From NCBI GenBank assembly GCA_024639485.1, contig JAHEII010000009.1, forward strand, positions 1-35,016: a DNA stretch of 35,016 bases, read 5' to 3'. Made by a program: the position numbers and the translations under genes. This stretch comes from Alphaproteobacteria bacterium (GTDB taxonomy: Bacteria; Pseudomonadota; Alphaproteobacteria; Puniceispirillales; UBA1172). The notes beneath the pieces are model-generated. The model ran no database searches and was not told where the DNA came from. It worked only from the letters and a program-made list of their open reading frames with translations. Positions 27,239 to 34,846 of the stretch are shown here, in pieces; within the stretch, counting starts at the first letter, position 1; each line of letters begins with the position of its first letter.

Positions 27239-27274
27239 GCATTTATGCTAGCATGAATATTCGCATGATAAACA
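27239..27274 (+). repeat. Three GCAT direct repeats at 12-bp spacing
   Basis: GCATTTATGCTA, GCATGAATATTC and GCATGATAAACA stand end to end, so GCAT recurs at 27239, 27251 and 27263. The array ends nine bases before the response-regulator start. Direct repeats of this kind suit binding of OmpR-family dimers, so autoregulation is likely but inferred. The first unit overlaps the palindrome ATGCTAGCAT (27245-27254). Confidence 0.5.
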
Positions 27275-27282
27275 GGTGATAT

Positions 27283-28017
27283 GTGCAAGAAAGAAAACAT
27301 CATATTCTGGTCATTGAAGATGATGAACGGTTATTGAAATTGCTATTGCAGTTTCTTAATAGCAAAGACTATCGCTCAACAGGTGCCGGATCAGTAGAAG
27401 AAGCCCGCGACCGGATCAAGGGCACGTTTTTTGATGCCTTTGTTGTTGACGTTATGTTGCCCAGAGAAAGCGGACTTGATTTTGTTCGCTCGCTAAAAAC
27501 CGGTGGAGTAACAACGCCATGCTTGGTTCTAACCGCGATGGGTGAGCCGGGCGAACGCTTGATAGGACTTGAATCCGGCGCTGATGATTACATGACCAAA
27601 CCGTTTGAACCTGAAGAACTGGTTTTACGGCTTCGCAATCTGTTGCGTCGTTCCGATGGGGATAACTTATCCATACGGCCGGAATCTGATCCGGCACGCG
27701 CGTCACTTATCCGTTTTGGCCCGCATGAATATGATACAGAAATGGGACAGCTACGAACCGGCCAACAACGCAATGCGCTTACATCTGCTGAACGTGATTT
27801 GCTTTCCTGTTTTACCAGCCGCCCGAATGTGATTCTATCCCGAACAGAACTGGCTGATATGATGGTAAGCCAAATGGAAGGCCGCAGTCTGGATGTAGCG
27901 GTGGCCAGATTGCGCCGCAAGCTGGAACCAAACCCAAGAAAGCCAATCTATTTATTGACGGCACGCGGGCAAGGGTGGATGCTTCAGGTTGATCATATGG
28001 GAACACAGGAAAACTGA
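27283..28017 (+). CDS. OmpR/PetR-type response regulator
   Basis: A two-component DNA-binding regulator of 244 aa. The receiver domain (1-125) has the acidic pair Asp13-Asp14, the phospho-acceptor Asp56 ('FVVDVMLPRESGLDF'), the conserved 'CLVLTAMGEPGER' and Lys in 'DDYMTKPFEPEEL'. The winged-helix output domain covers about 145-240 ('LTSAERDLLSCF', 'GRSLDVAVARLRRKLEPNP'). It starts at GTG with AGG six bases or so upstream; an ATG two bases earlier is out of frame. The kinase gene overlaps its stop by one base. The input signal is unknown. Confidence 0.93.
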   Translation: MQERKHHILVIEDDERLLKLLLQFLNSKDYRSTGAGSVEEARDRIKGTFFDAFVVDVMLPRESGLDFVRSLKTGGVTTPCLVLTAMGEPGERLIGLESGADDYMTKPFEPEELVLRLRNLLRRSDGDNLSIRPESDPARASLIRFGPHEYDTEMGQLRTGQQRNALTSAERDLLSCFTSRPNVILSRTELADMMVSQMEGRSLDVAVARLRRKLEPNPRKPIYLLTARGQGWMLQVDHMGTQEN

Positions 28018-29324
28018 TGCTGGCTTATCTCAAACCCAAAACATTATTTGGCCGTATGCTGGCGATTATTCTTATCCCGCTTATTTTGGTTCAAGTCATC
28101 ACGGTTCTGGTATTTTATGGGCGGCACTGGGATAACATCACCCGCTATATGGCGGCTAATCTGGCCGCTGATATTACGGTTGTTGTTGATCAGGTATCCG
28201 CATCACCATCGGCGGAAATACTACGTGATGTCAATCTTTTTGCCCGATCCTATTTTCTGTTCAAAACCAGATGGGAGCCGGGGGGCATTGTCCAGCCACA
28301 TTCGGATCAGGTCACATCAACCTATGCTGGTCGCCAGTTAAAACTTAGCCTTGAGCAAAAACTGGATTTGCCTTTCCGCATGAATCTGGATGATAGTGCT
28401 GATTTTATTACCATTTCAGTGCAATATCCCGAAGGTGTGTTTCATATTGATGCTGGCCGAAAGCGTATTTTCAGCTCGACATCATGGCTGTTTATCCTCT
28501 GGACAATCAGCACGACCATTGTTCTTGCGCTGGTTGCTATTCTATTTTTACGCGGGCAAATCCGCCCAATTCGCCGCTTGGCCAAAGCTGCCAGACAAAT
28601 CGGACTAGGCCGTCCAGCCATCAATTATCGCGTTGAGGGCGCGACCGAAGTCCGGCAGGCCGGGCACGCTTTTCAAGCGATGTATAATCGTATCCAGCGT
28701 CAGATATCCGAACGAACGGAAATGCTGGCCGGGGTATCCCATGATTTGCGAACGCCACTCACCCGCATGAAATTATCACTGGCCATGATTGCGGATGAAC
28801 AGGCACGAACGGAGCTGGAAAAAGATATTACGGAAATGGAAAATATGATCACCGGATATCTGAATTATGCTAGCGGCACCATATCCGAAGACGTCGAAAA
28901 AACGAATATCATGGAACAGATTAACCATGCTATTACGCGCGACCACGGGGAAAATCCGGCTATTCATTTCACGCCACCACATCAAACCCTGCCAGATATT
29001 CCGTTGCGCCAGATGGCTTTTCGCCGAACGATCAGTAATCTGATCAACAATGCGATCACCCATGCTGGACAATGTTTTGTTTCTGTTGAATATCAGGATA
29101 ATCTGATCACTATTCTGGTCGATGATGATGGCGCCGGCATCCCCAAAGATATGCGCCGTGCCGCGGTAAAACCGTTTAGCCGTAATCTGGACGGTGATAC
29201 CAGCACCGGTGTTGGTCTAGGGCTTTCTATTGCGAAAGAGTTTGCGACAACTCATGGTGGTGAGCTTTTGCTTGGTGATGCCCCACAAGGCGGATTGCGG
29301 GTTCGTTTGCAATTACCGGTTTAG
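28017..29324 (+). CDS. EnvZ-type sensor histidine kinase
   Basis: A 435-aa membrane kinase, the partner of the adjacent response regulator. TM1 lies at about residues 12-30 ('MLAIILIPLILVQVITVLVF'). A periplasmic loop of about 125 residues follows, then TM2 at about 158-178, and a HAMP linker ('IRPIRRLAKAARQIGLG'). The HisKA domain has phospho-accepting His242 in 'AGVSHDLRTPLTRMKLSL'. The HATPase domain shows the N box ('RRTISNLINNAITHAG'), 'VDDDGAGIP' and 'STGVGLGLSIAKEF'. The short periplasmic loop has no recognised sensor domain. It converges on csaA, and the stop codons overlap by 4 bp. Confidence 0.93.
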   Translation: MLAYLKPKTLFGRMLAIILIPLILVQVITVLVFYGRHWDNITRYMAANLAADITVVVDQVSASPSAEILRDVNLFARSYFLFKTRWEPGGIVQPHSDQVTSTYAGRQLKLSLEQKLDLPFRMNLDDSADFITISVQYPEGVFHIDAGRKRIFSSTSWLFILWTISTTIVLALVAILFLRGQIRPIRRLAKAARQIGLGRPAINYRVEGATEVRQAGHAFQAMYNRIQRQISERTEMLAGVSHDLRTPLTRMKLSLAMIADEQARTELEKDITEMENMITGYLNYASGTISEDVEKTNIMEQINHAITRDHGENPAIHFTPPHQTLPDIPLRQMAFRRTISNLINNAITHAGQCFVSVEYQDNLITILVDDDGAGIPKDMRRAAVKPFSRNLDGDTSTGVGLGLSIAKEFATTHGGELLLGDAPQGGLRVRLQLPV

Positions 29325-29665
29325 TGCAAACGGCCGCCATCTGGTACATTCTGGGTGGGTTGTAGCAAAACAACCTCACCATCAGGATCAGGCAAGCCAA
29401 GTGTTAATACTTCTGACATAAACGGCCCGATTTGCCGTGGCGGAAAGTTTACCACCGCAATAACCTGCCGTCCGATCAGATCATCTTTGCCATAATGCGC
29501 CGTGATTTGGGCAGATGATTTTTTCACCCCAATCTCCTCGCCGAAATCAATATCCAGCTTCCATGCCGGTTTTCTGGCTTCGGGGAAATCATAAACATTT
29601 ACAATCGTACCAACGCGAATATCGACCTTCATGAAATCATCAAAACTGATTGGGCTATTTGTCAT
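29321..29665 (-). CDS. csaA: tRNA-binding protein, CsaA family
   Basis: A small OB-fold tRNA-binding protein (114 aa) related to the C-terminal domain of methionyl-tRNA synthetases; CsaA has been linked to chaperone-like activity. Family motifs are 'DFMKVDIRVGTIVNV', 'PAWKLDIDFGEEIGVKKSSAQIT' in part, 'VNFPPRQIGPFMSEVL' and 'VLLQPTQNVPDGGRL'. The track start adds eight residues. ATG 29665 (MTNSPISFDD) fits the family N-terminus and has AAGG nine or so bases upstream. It overlaps the upstream TetR-like gene by 11 bp, so the two are coupled. Confidence 0.92.
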   Translation of the reverse strand: MTNSPISFDDFMKVDIRVGTIVNVYDFPEARKPAWKLDIDFGEEIGVKKSSAQITAHYGKDDLIGRQVIAVVNFPPRQIGPFMSEVLTLGLPDPDGEVVLLQPTQNVPDGGRLH

Positions 29666-30344
29666 GCGTTTCTGCCTTATCACCGTCATGTGATGTCTGA
29701 GTTGTTGCGTTCTGATCTGGTTCAGGGGTAATCAGCCGCAATGTTATCGCCAGATTTTCCCCTTGCTGAAGCCGTTTATCCAGCATCCTGATCGTTTCTG
29801 CCATATCCGGGGTATCATCTTTGAGCCAGTCATTGAGAACAGACAGGCAAATACCAGCCAGTCCTTTTGCGCGAATCCGTCCGGCAATGCCTGTCCCGCC
29901 ACCGCCAGTAACCTGCAGCAATTGCCCCATCGCATGCGTCAGGCGGTTAACCATAACCAACCCGATTTTCGGCTGTGTCAGGGACGCGCTATTCATGGCA
30001 CGGATCACCGGTTTATATGACCGATACGCCTCAAAACGTTGTATCAGACCTTCGAATATCTTTTCGCGTGTAGTGGACACATGATCATCAGCAACATCAT
30101 GTGCCAGATTTGCCGCCAGATCAGCATCAATATTTGCTAATCCTGTTTCTACCATATCCAGCACCTGTTGATACAGACAACGCGCCAGATCAGCATCAGC
30201 GTCATCAATATCTGCCGCCGCAATCACCTGATCAACGGTCAGATCAGAAAATGGCCTATCAGCAAGCAAAGCCAATGCTGCCGAGCCAATGGCACGGCGC
30301 GTCTGATCAACCGGATGTGGTGTGTCTTGCTTATGTGTTGTCAT
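29655..30344 (-). CDS. TetR-like protein with degenerate HTH
   Basis: A 229-aa all-helical protein whose layout resembles TetR-family regulators. The N-terminal 'AIGSAALALLADRPFSDLTVDQVIAAADI' fits HTH helices 1 and 2, but the place of the recognition helix reads 'DDADADLARCLYQQVLDMVE', acidic and lacking the usual small/aromatic pattern, so DNA binding is doubtful. The C-terminal part ('GLAGICLSVLNDWLKDDTPDMAETIRMLDKRL') resembles a TetR/COQ9-like group common in alphaproteobacteria. The C-terminal tail is polar. It sits between proC and csaA on the minus strand, 51 bp after proC. Function is unknown. Confidence 0.6.
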   Translation of the reverse strand: MTTHKQDTPHPVDQTRRAIGSAALALLADRPFSDLTVDQVIAAADIDDADADLARCLYQQVLDMVETGLANIDADLAANLAHDVADDHVSTTREKIFEGLIQRFEAYRSYKPVIRAMNSASLTQPKIGLVMVNRLTHAMGQLLQVTGGGGTGIAGRIRAKGLAGICLSVLNDWLKDDTPDMAETIRMLDKRLQQGENLAITLRLITPEPDQNATTQTSHDGDKAETHDK

Positions 30345-30395
30345 GCCGAAATGCCTGTTTTTCTGTTCCTGATTATAGATTTAGGGTGTAAATCC

Positions 30396-31220
30396 CTATT
30401 TGCCAAGTTCTGCAGACCGATTCCGCGCGGCTTCCATCGCTTTCGCCATTAATTTGATCAGCGCATCGTTACCCATCAGGTGATCCAGCGCGGCCAGTGT
30501 TGTGCCGCCCGGACTGCTCACATTCTGGCGCAATTTTGCTGGCGGCTCATCGCTTTGCCACATTAGCTCTGCCGCACCACGGATCGTTGCCATGGTCATC
30601 AGCCGTGCCGCGTCTGCATCAATACCCATAGCTATGGCTTTGGCTTCCATCGCTTCTTGCAGGTGAAAAATATAGGCAGGGCCGCTACCAGATACCGCGG
30701 TTACAGCATCCATCAGATGTTCTTCGACTTCTATCACCTCACCAACCGCATTTAGCATGGCAAGGCCAAATTGCCGGTTGTCAGCGGTTAATGCCGGATG
30801 GCCGGATAACGCCGTTATACCCATCCCCAGTGCTGAAGGCGTGTTGGGCATGGCGCGAATAATCTGTTGTCCCATATCGCCATGGATAGAAATATGTTCG
30901 GCCATCCATTCCACCGATATGCCCGCCGCAATGGAAAGCCAGATCGTATCAGCCGTGGCCAGCGGAATCATATCCGCAATTGCCGCCGCCATATCCTGCG
31001 GTTTGCAGGCAAGGACAATCACTTGCGCCTTTTGTTGTGGGGGGGCGGCATAATTATTTAAATATGTCACCAGCGGATGATCCGGTAAGCCGGTCAGCTT
31101 ATCCAGATTGGGATCAATAATTGTTACCTTGCTGATCCCGATAGAATCAGCATGATTGAGCCAGCCATGAAGCATCGCTTGCCCCATTTTGCCGCATCCG
31201 CAAAGCATAATATGTGTCAT
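30396..31220 (-). CDS. proC: Pyrroline-5-carboxylate reductase
   Basis: The last step of proline synthesis, reducing pyrroline-5-carboxylate with NAD(P)H. The Rossmann motif is 'IMLCGCGKMGQAMLHGW', 'VLACKPQDM' marks the end of the nucleotide-binding part, and the C-terminal dimerisation domain has 'DAVTAVSGSGPAYIFHLQEAM' and 'ASPGGTT'-type sequence 'NVSSPGGTTLAALDHL'. Length 274 aa is normal. It lies 34 bp downstream of ybjN on the minus strand, with a 7-bp-arm hairpin in the gap. Confidence 0.96.
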   Translation of the reverse strand: MTHIMLCGCGKMGQAMLHGWLNHADSIGISKVTIIDPNLDKLTGLPDHPLVTYLNNYAAPPQQKAQVIVLACKPQDMAAAIADMIPLATADTIWLSIAAGISVEWMAEHISIHGDMGQQIIRAMPNTPSALGMGITALSGHPALTADNRQFGLAMLNAVGEVIEVEEHLMDAVTAVSGSGPAYIFHLQEAMEAKAIAMGIDADAARLMTMATIRGAAELMWQSDEPPAKLRQNVSSPGGTTLAALDHLMGNDALIKLMAKAMEAARNRSAELGK

Positions 31221-31241
31221 TGGTATATACCGTTACTGTTT

Positions 31242-31263
31242 CACGCCTATTATATCAGGCGTG
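31242..31263. repeat. Hairpin at the ybjN-proC junction
   Basis: CACGCCT, 8 bases, AGGCGTG: perfect 7-bp arms that include the ybjN stop codon. No T-run follows on either strand, so it is not a typical terminator. It could be an RNA-processing or mRNA-stability element. Confidence 0.4.
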
Positions 31264-31758
31264 GCCAGCGGTTTCCATCAAAACGGTTTCTGTTGCAGAA
31301 TTTGCCGATACGCTTCCAATAGAGAGCTGGAATAATGCAGGATAATATTTTTCACATTCGGCAACAGTGGCTTCAATCAGGTCAATGACCTGTTCCTGGG
31401 TTGCACCGCCAGTACCGCGCATTGGCGTTGTATGCCGAAACAACAGACAACCGTCTTCTTGGGTGAGTACAAAATGCCCAAGCCATGTACGTTCATTCAG
31501 GCGGCTGATCAATTCCATCATTTCGGATTTTTGCTGCTCAATCACAAAAATATCCAGCAATGCCGATATATGCACAGAAGAATGATCATCATGCCACTTG
31601 ATGCTGATATAATAATCAGACCAGTAACCAGATATTTCTATGGCTATTTCATCATTAGACTGATGGTGGATTTGCCAGTCATTAGCCTCAACCAGACCTT
31701 GCATAATGGCAATAGGATGATCCAGAACAGTGTCAGATTGTGATGGTCGAATATGCAT
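31255..31758 (-). CDS. YbjN domain-containing protein
   Basis: A 167-aa YbjN-family protein, built like type III secretion chaperones and of unknown function in alphaproteobacteria. It shows 'HPIAIMQGLVEANDWQIH', 'EIAIEISGYWSDYYISIKWHDD' (the predicted beta sheet), 'LNERTWLGHFVLTQEDGCLLFRH' in part, and a closing helix 'EQVIDLIEATVAECEKYYPAL'. The track start adds 27 hydrophobic residues without family support. ATG 31758 has AGG about six bases upstream. It heads the minus-strand ybjN-proC-TetR-csaA run and is divergent from lgt. Confidence 0.85.
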   Translation of the reverse strand: MHIRPSQSDTVLDHPIAIMQGLVEANDWQIHHQSNDEIAIEISGYWSDYYISIKWHDDHSSVHISALLDIFVIEQQKSEMMELISRLNERTWLGHFVLTQEDGCLLFRHTTPMRGTGGATQEQVIDLIEATVAECEKYYPALFQLSIGSVSANSATETVLMETAGHA

Positions 31759-31868
31759 AATGTGCCTGTGCCTTATATTGAACGGCTGATATGATTCATC
31801 ATAGATACATCTCAGCCAGAAAACAAGATATAGTAGCACTAAACATAAAAACTACATCTTATTGTGGT

Positions 31869-31896
31869 TTGGCAGAAGCATTTGCCATGCTATACC
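31869..31896 (+). promoter_or_regulatory. Candidate sigma70 promoter for lgt
   Basis: TTGGCA, 16 bases, TATACC, in the 190-bp spacer between ybjN and lgt, about 50 bp before the lgt start. The -35 matches 5/6 and the -10 matches 4/6. No other gene or clear structure is seen in this spacer. Confidence 0.35.
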
Positions 31897-31948
31897 CTTA
31901 TTTTAGAGGCAATATGTATACGGCCAGCAAACAGGGAATACGCTATTC

Positions 31949-32848
31949 ATGATCCAGCCATCAACACAAACACCCTGGAATCTTATTGATAGCCCAGCGA
32001 TAGCGGCGATTCCCTTTCCTTTTGTCGATGAAGTGCTGTTTCAAATAGGGCCAGTGGCTATCAGATGGTATGCGCTTTCCTATATAGCCGGCATCCTGAT
32101 CGGCTGGTTCATTTTGCGTCTTATCACACGGCCAGCGCATGATCCGGTGGGGCATCCGCCGCTCGAATCGCTGCTTAATGCTGGCATTATCGGCATTATT
32201 CTTGGCGGCAGACTTGCCTATGTGTTGTTCTACAATTTGCCTTATTATGCTAACCAGCCGCTAGAAGCACTCGCCGTCTGGAAAGGCGGCATGTCATTTC
32301 ATGGCGGCATGCTGGGCATGATAGGGGCGGTTTATATCGTCAGCCGCCGGCACCGTATCCGTTTTTTACAGCTGGCTGATCTGGTTGCTATCGTAGCTCC
32401 GATAGGATTGTTTCTGGGACGGACAGCCAATTTCATTAATTGTGAGCTTTATGGACGGATAACCGACATGCCGTGGGGCGTAGTGTTTAATCAGGGCACT
32501 TGCATCAAATCAGGCGACACAAGCATGGCTGGTGATCTGCCGCGCCATCCTAGCCAGATATATGAAGCGCTTCTCGAAGGGCTGATGCTATTTATCATCA
32601 TGCTTATTCTGTTACGGCTAGGGGCCAGACAACGGCTTGGTCGTCTGTCTGGTATTTTTCTGACTGGCTACGGCCTATCCCGCAGTGTTGTTGAGCTGTT
32701 CCGCGAACCGGATAGCCAGCTTGGGTTTCTGATTAGCGGTACCACAATGGGGCAATGGCTTAGCTTGCCAATGGTTATCGCCGGGTTATATCTGATCATC
32801 CAATCATCATCTGCTAGCCGTCATATCCAGCGTGAGGCGGGTAAATGA
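31949..32848 (+). CDS. lgt: Prolipoprotein diacylglyceryl transferase
   Basis: An inner-membrane enzyme that adds diacylglycerol to the lipobox cysteine of prolipoproteins. It has about seven hydrophobic segments. Family motifs include 'IGPVAIRWYALSYIAGIL', 'WKGGMSFHGGMLGMI' and the signature 'GLFLGRTANFINCELYGR', plus 'RHPSQIYEALLEGL' near residue 205. Length 299 aa is normal. It overlaps the methyltransferase gene by 4 bp (ATGA) and heads the lgt-midA-pgeF run. The start has only a distant AGGGA. Confidence 0.96.
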   Translation: MIQPSTQTPWNLIDSPAIAAIPFPFVDEVLFQIGPVAIRWYALSYIAGILIGWFILRLITRPAHDPVGHPPLESLLNAGIIGIILGGRLAYVLFYNLPYYANQPLEALAVWKGGMSFHGGMLGMIGAVYIVSRRHRIRFLQLADLVAIVAPIGLFLGRTANFINCELYGRITDMPWGVVFNQGTCIKSGDTSMAGDLPRHPSQIYEALLEGLMLFIIMLILLRLGARQRLGRLSGIFLTGYGLSRSVVELFREPDSQLGFLISGTTMGQWLSLPMVIAGLYLIIQSSSASRHIQREAGK

Positions 32849-33960
32849 CCGCACTCCGTGATTATATTGATAAAAGCATATCCGCTGATGGTTTCATCAG
32901 CCTTCATGACTATATGGATATTGCGCTCTATCATCCGACACTGGGTTATTATCGCCGTGATCAGGTTATTGGCGCGGATGGCGATTTTATCACTGCTCCC
33001 GAAATATCACAGATGTTCGGGGAATTAACCGGATTGTGGCTAGCTCATCAATGCCAGTCACAGCACATGGAATCAAAATCAGCACTGGTTGAACTTGGCC
33101 CCGGACGCGGCACATTAATGGCTGATCTGTTACGGGCATGGCAACAGACATCATTGGCTGTTCCGCCTGTCCATATGATTGAAACCAGTCCTGCATTGAT
33201 CCGTGTTCAGCAAGATGCGCTCAGCCATATATCTGACACCGATATCCAGTGGCATCAATCGGTGGACACGCTACCCGATCAGCCATTACTGATTATCGCG
33301 AATGAGTTTTTTGACGCGCTTCCTGTCCGGCAATTCCGCCTATCCGATAGCGGCTGGCAGGAACAGGTCATTACATCCGGTGCGGATGGCTGGCAGTTGG
33401 GCTGGATGGCTATTCCATCTGATGCTGTTCCAGATCATATCAGCGATATCTATTCGGATATCACAACAGATGCTGATCTGTCATGCATCACTTACGCCCC
33501 TGCCTTACCCGCGATTATGGCCAGCCTTAGCCGCCGCATTAAGGCATATGGCGGGGCTATGCTAATCATTGATTACGGCAAAGATGATGGTTTCGGTGAT
33601 AGCATTCAAGCGGTTTATCAGCATCAACCGGTTGATATTCTGGAACATACCGGTCAGGCTGATCTGACCGCATGGGTTGATTTCTCACACATAAAGGCCG
33701 TGGCTATGGCACATGGTTTAGCGGCAACACCATTGCAACCTCAAGGCCAGTTTCTAACATTGATTGGAATCAAGGAACGCACCGAACAACTGGCTGAACA
33801 GGCTGATCCGGAATTGCGGCGGCGGCTTTTGTCTGAACTTGACCGGCTTGTCAATCCGGCACAGATGGGGCAGGCTTTTAAAGTCATGGCGTTAGCACCA
33901 CAACATATTGTTAACCCTGATCATGTGAATGCCGCGCCCTTACCGGGGTGGCAAGCATAG
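32845..33960 (+). CDS. SAM-dependent methyltransferase, MidA/NDUFAF7 family
   Basis: A 371-aa class I methyltransferase of the NDUFAF7/MidA family (COG1565). The mitochondrial homologue methylates an arginine of a complex I subunit; the bacterial substrate is not settled. Markers are the N-terminal 'ISLHDYMDIALYHPTLGYY', 'GDFITAPEISQMFGELTGLW', the SAM loop 'LVELGPGRGTLMADLLRA', 'LIIANEFFDALPVRQF' and 'MLIIDYGKDDGFGDS'. It is coupled to lgt by an ATGA overlap and followed 37 bp later by pgeF. The lgt-midA-pgeF order is common in alphaproteobacteria. Confidence 0.92.
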   Translation: MTALRDYIDKSISADGFISLHDYMDIALYHPTLGYYRRDQVIGADGDFITAPEISQMFGELTGLWLAHQCQSQHMESKSALVELGPGRGTLMADLLRAWQQTSLAVPPVHMIETSPALIRVQQDALSHISDTDIQWHQSVDTLPDQPLLIIANEFFDALPVRQFRLSDSGWQEQVITSGADGWQLGWMAIPSDAVPDHISDIYSDITTDADLSCITYAPALPAIMASLSRRIKAYGGAMLIIDYGKDDGFGDSIQAVYQHQPVDILEHTGQADLTAWVDFSHIKAVAMAHGLAATPLQPQGQFLTLIGIKERTEQLAEQADPELRRRLLSELDRLVNPAQMGQAFKVMALAPQHIVNPDHVNAAPLPGWQA

Positions 33961-33997
33961 CCCGACACCGAACAGTAAAACAAAGTTTATATCCATC

Positions 33998-34768
33998 ATG
34001 TCTTTATCACATCCCCCCTATCTCACACATGAAGATTTCCAGCCGCCGCATATCCGCTATGGATTTTTCACGCGGCAGGGCGGGGTTAGCACAGGACATT
34101 ATGACAGCCTGAATGGGGGCTTTGGTTCTGATGATGATAACCATCTGATCAGCCAGAACCGGCATATGGCCGCCGCCGCGCTTGGGTTTTCTGCTGACCA
34201 GATATGTAGCTTGTATCAAGTACATTCAGCCCGCGCCATCACCGTCACCGAACCATTATCCAACCCTGTTGAGGCGGATGCGCTGGTAACAAACACGCCG
34301 GGGCTTGGGCTTTTGATTCTGACTGCCGATTGTGTACCTGTCATTTTTGCCGATACCACTCATGGCGTAATTGGTGCGGCGCATGCCGGATGGCGCGGGG
34401 CGGTAACCGGTATATTATCAGCAACCGTCAATGCCATGTGTGATCTGGGGGCAAGTCGTGATCATATCACCGCTGTCATTGGCCCTGCAATTCAACAGCA
34501 ATCCTATCAGGTAGGGGCAGATTTGCGCGATGCGGCTTTAGCCTATGACGCGGCGGCAGAAACATGTTTTGCCCCTGATGCGGCAGATCATAAATATCGC
34601 TTTGATCTGACCGGATTTGCTGCCCATTGTCTGACATCCAACCATATCCGGCACCTGACCATAAATCGTGATACATATAGCGAGCCTGATGTTTTTTTCA
34701 GCCATCGCCGCGCTACCCATCAATCCGCGCCAGATACCGGCCGTTTAATGACTATTATCGGGCTATGA
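33998..34768 (+). CDS. pgeF: Purine nucleoside phosphorylase/laccase-domain protein PgeF
   Basis: A YfiH/PgeF-family protein: members act on purine nucleosides, and PgeF is tied to peptidoglycan editing; older annotations call it multicopper polyphenol oxidase. Metal-site motifs are present: 'IRYGFFTRQGGVSTGHYDSLN', 'QVHSARAI', 'LTADCVPVIFADTTHGVIG' and 'AAHAGWRGAVTGIL'. The track start at 33929 lies inside midA and adds 23 residues; ATG 33998 (256 aa) fits the family. No clear Shine-Dalgarno site is seen. After its TGA the same frame stays open for a further 66 codons, which is noted separately. Confidence 0.93.
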   Translation: MSLSHPPYLTHEDFQPPHIRYGFFTRQGGVSTGHYDSLNGGFGSDDDNHLISQNRHMAAAALGFSADQICSLYQVHSARAITVTEPLSNPVEADALVTNTPGLGLLILTADCVPVIFADTTHGVIGAAHAGWRGAVTGILSATVNAMCDLGASRDHITAVIGPAIQQQSYQVGADLRDAALAYDAAAETCFAPDAADHKYRFDLTGFAAHCLTSNHIRHLTINRDTYSEPDVFFSHRRATHQSAPDTGRLMTIIGL

Positions 34769-34846
34769 ATTGCGCTAGATATCAACTATCCATGCCAGCG
34801 CATATTCATTTTGATAGTATATCATTTTTGTAAAAGGACATCTGAC

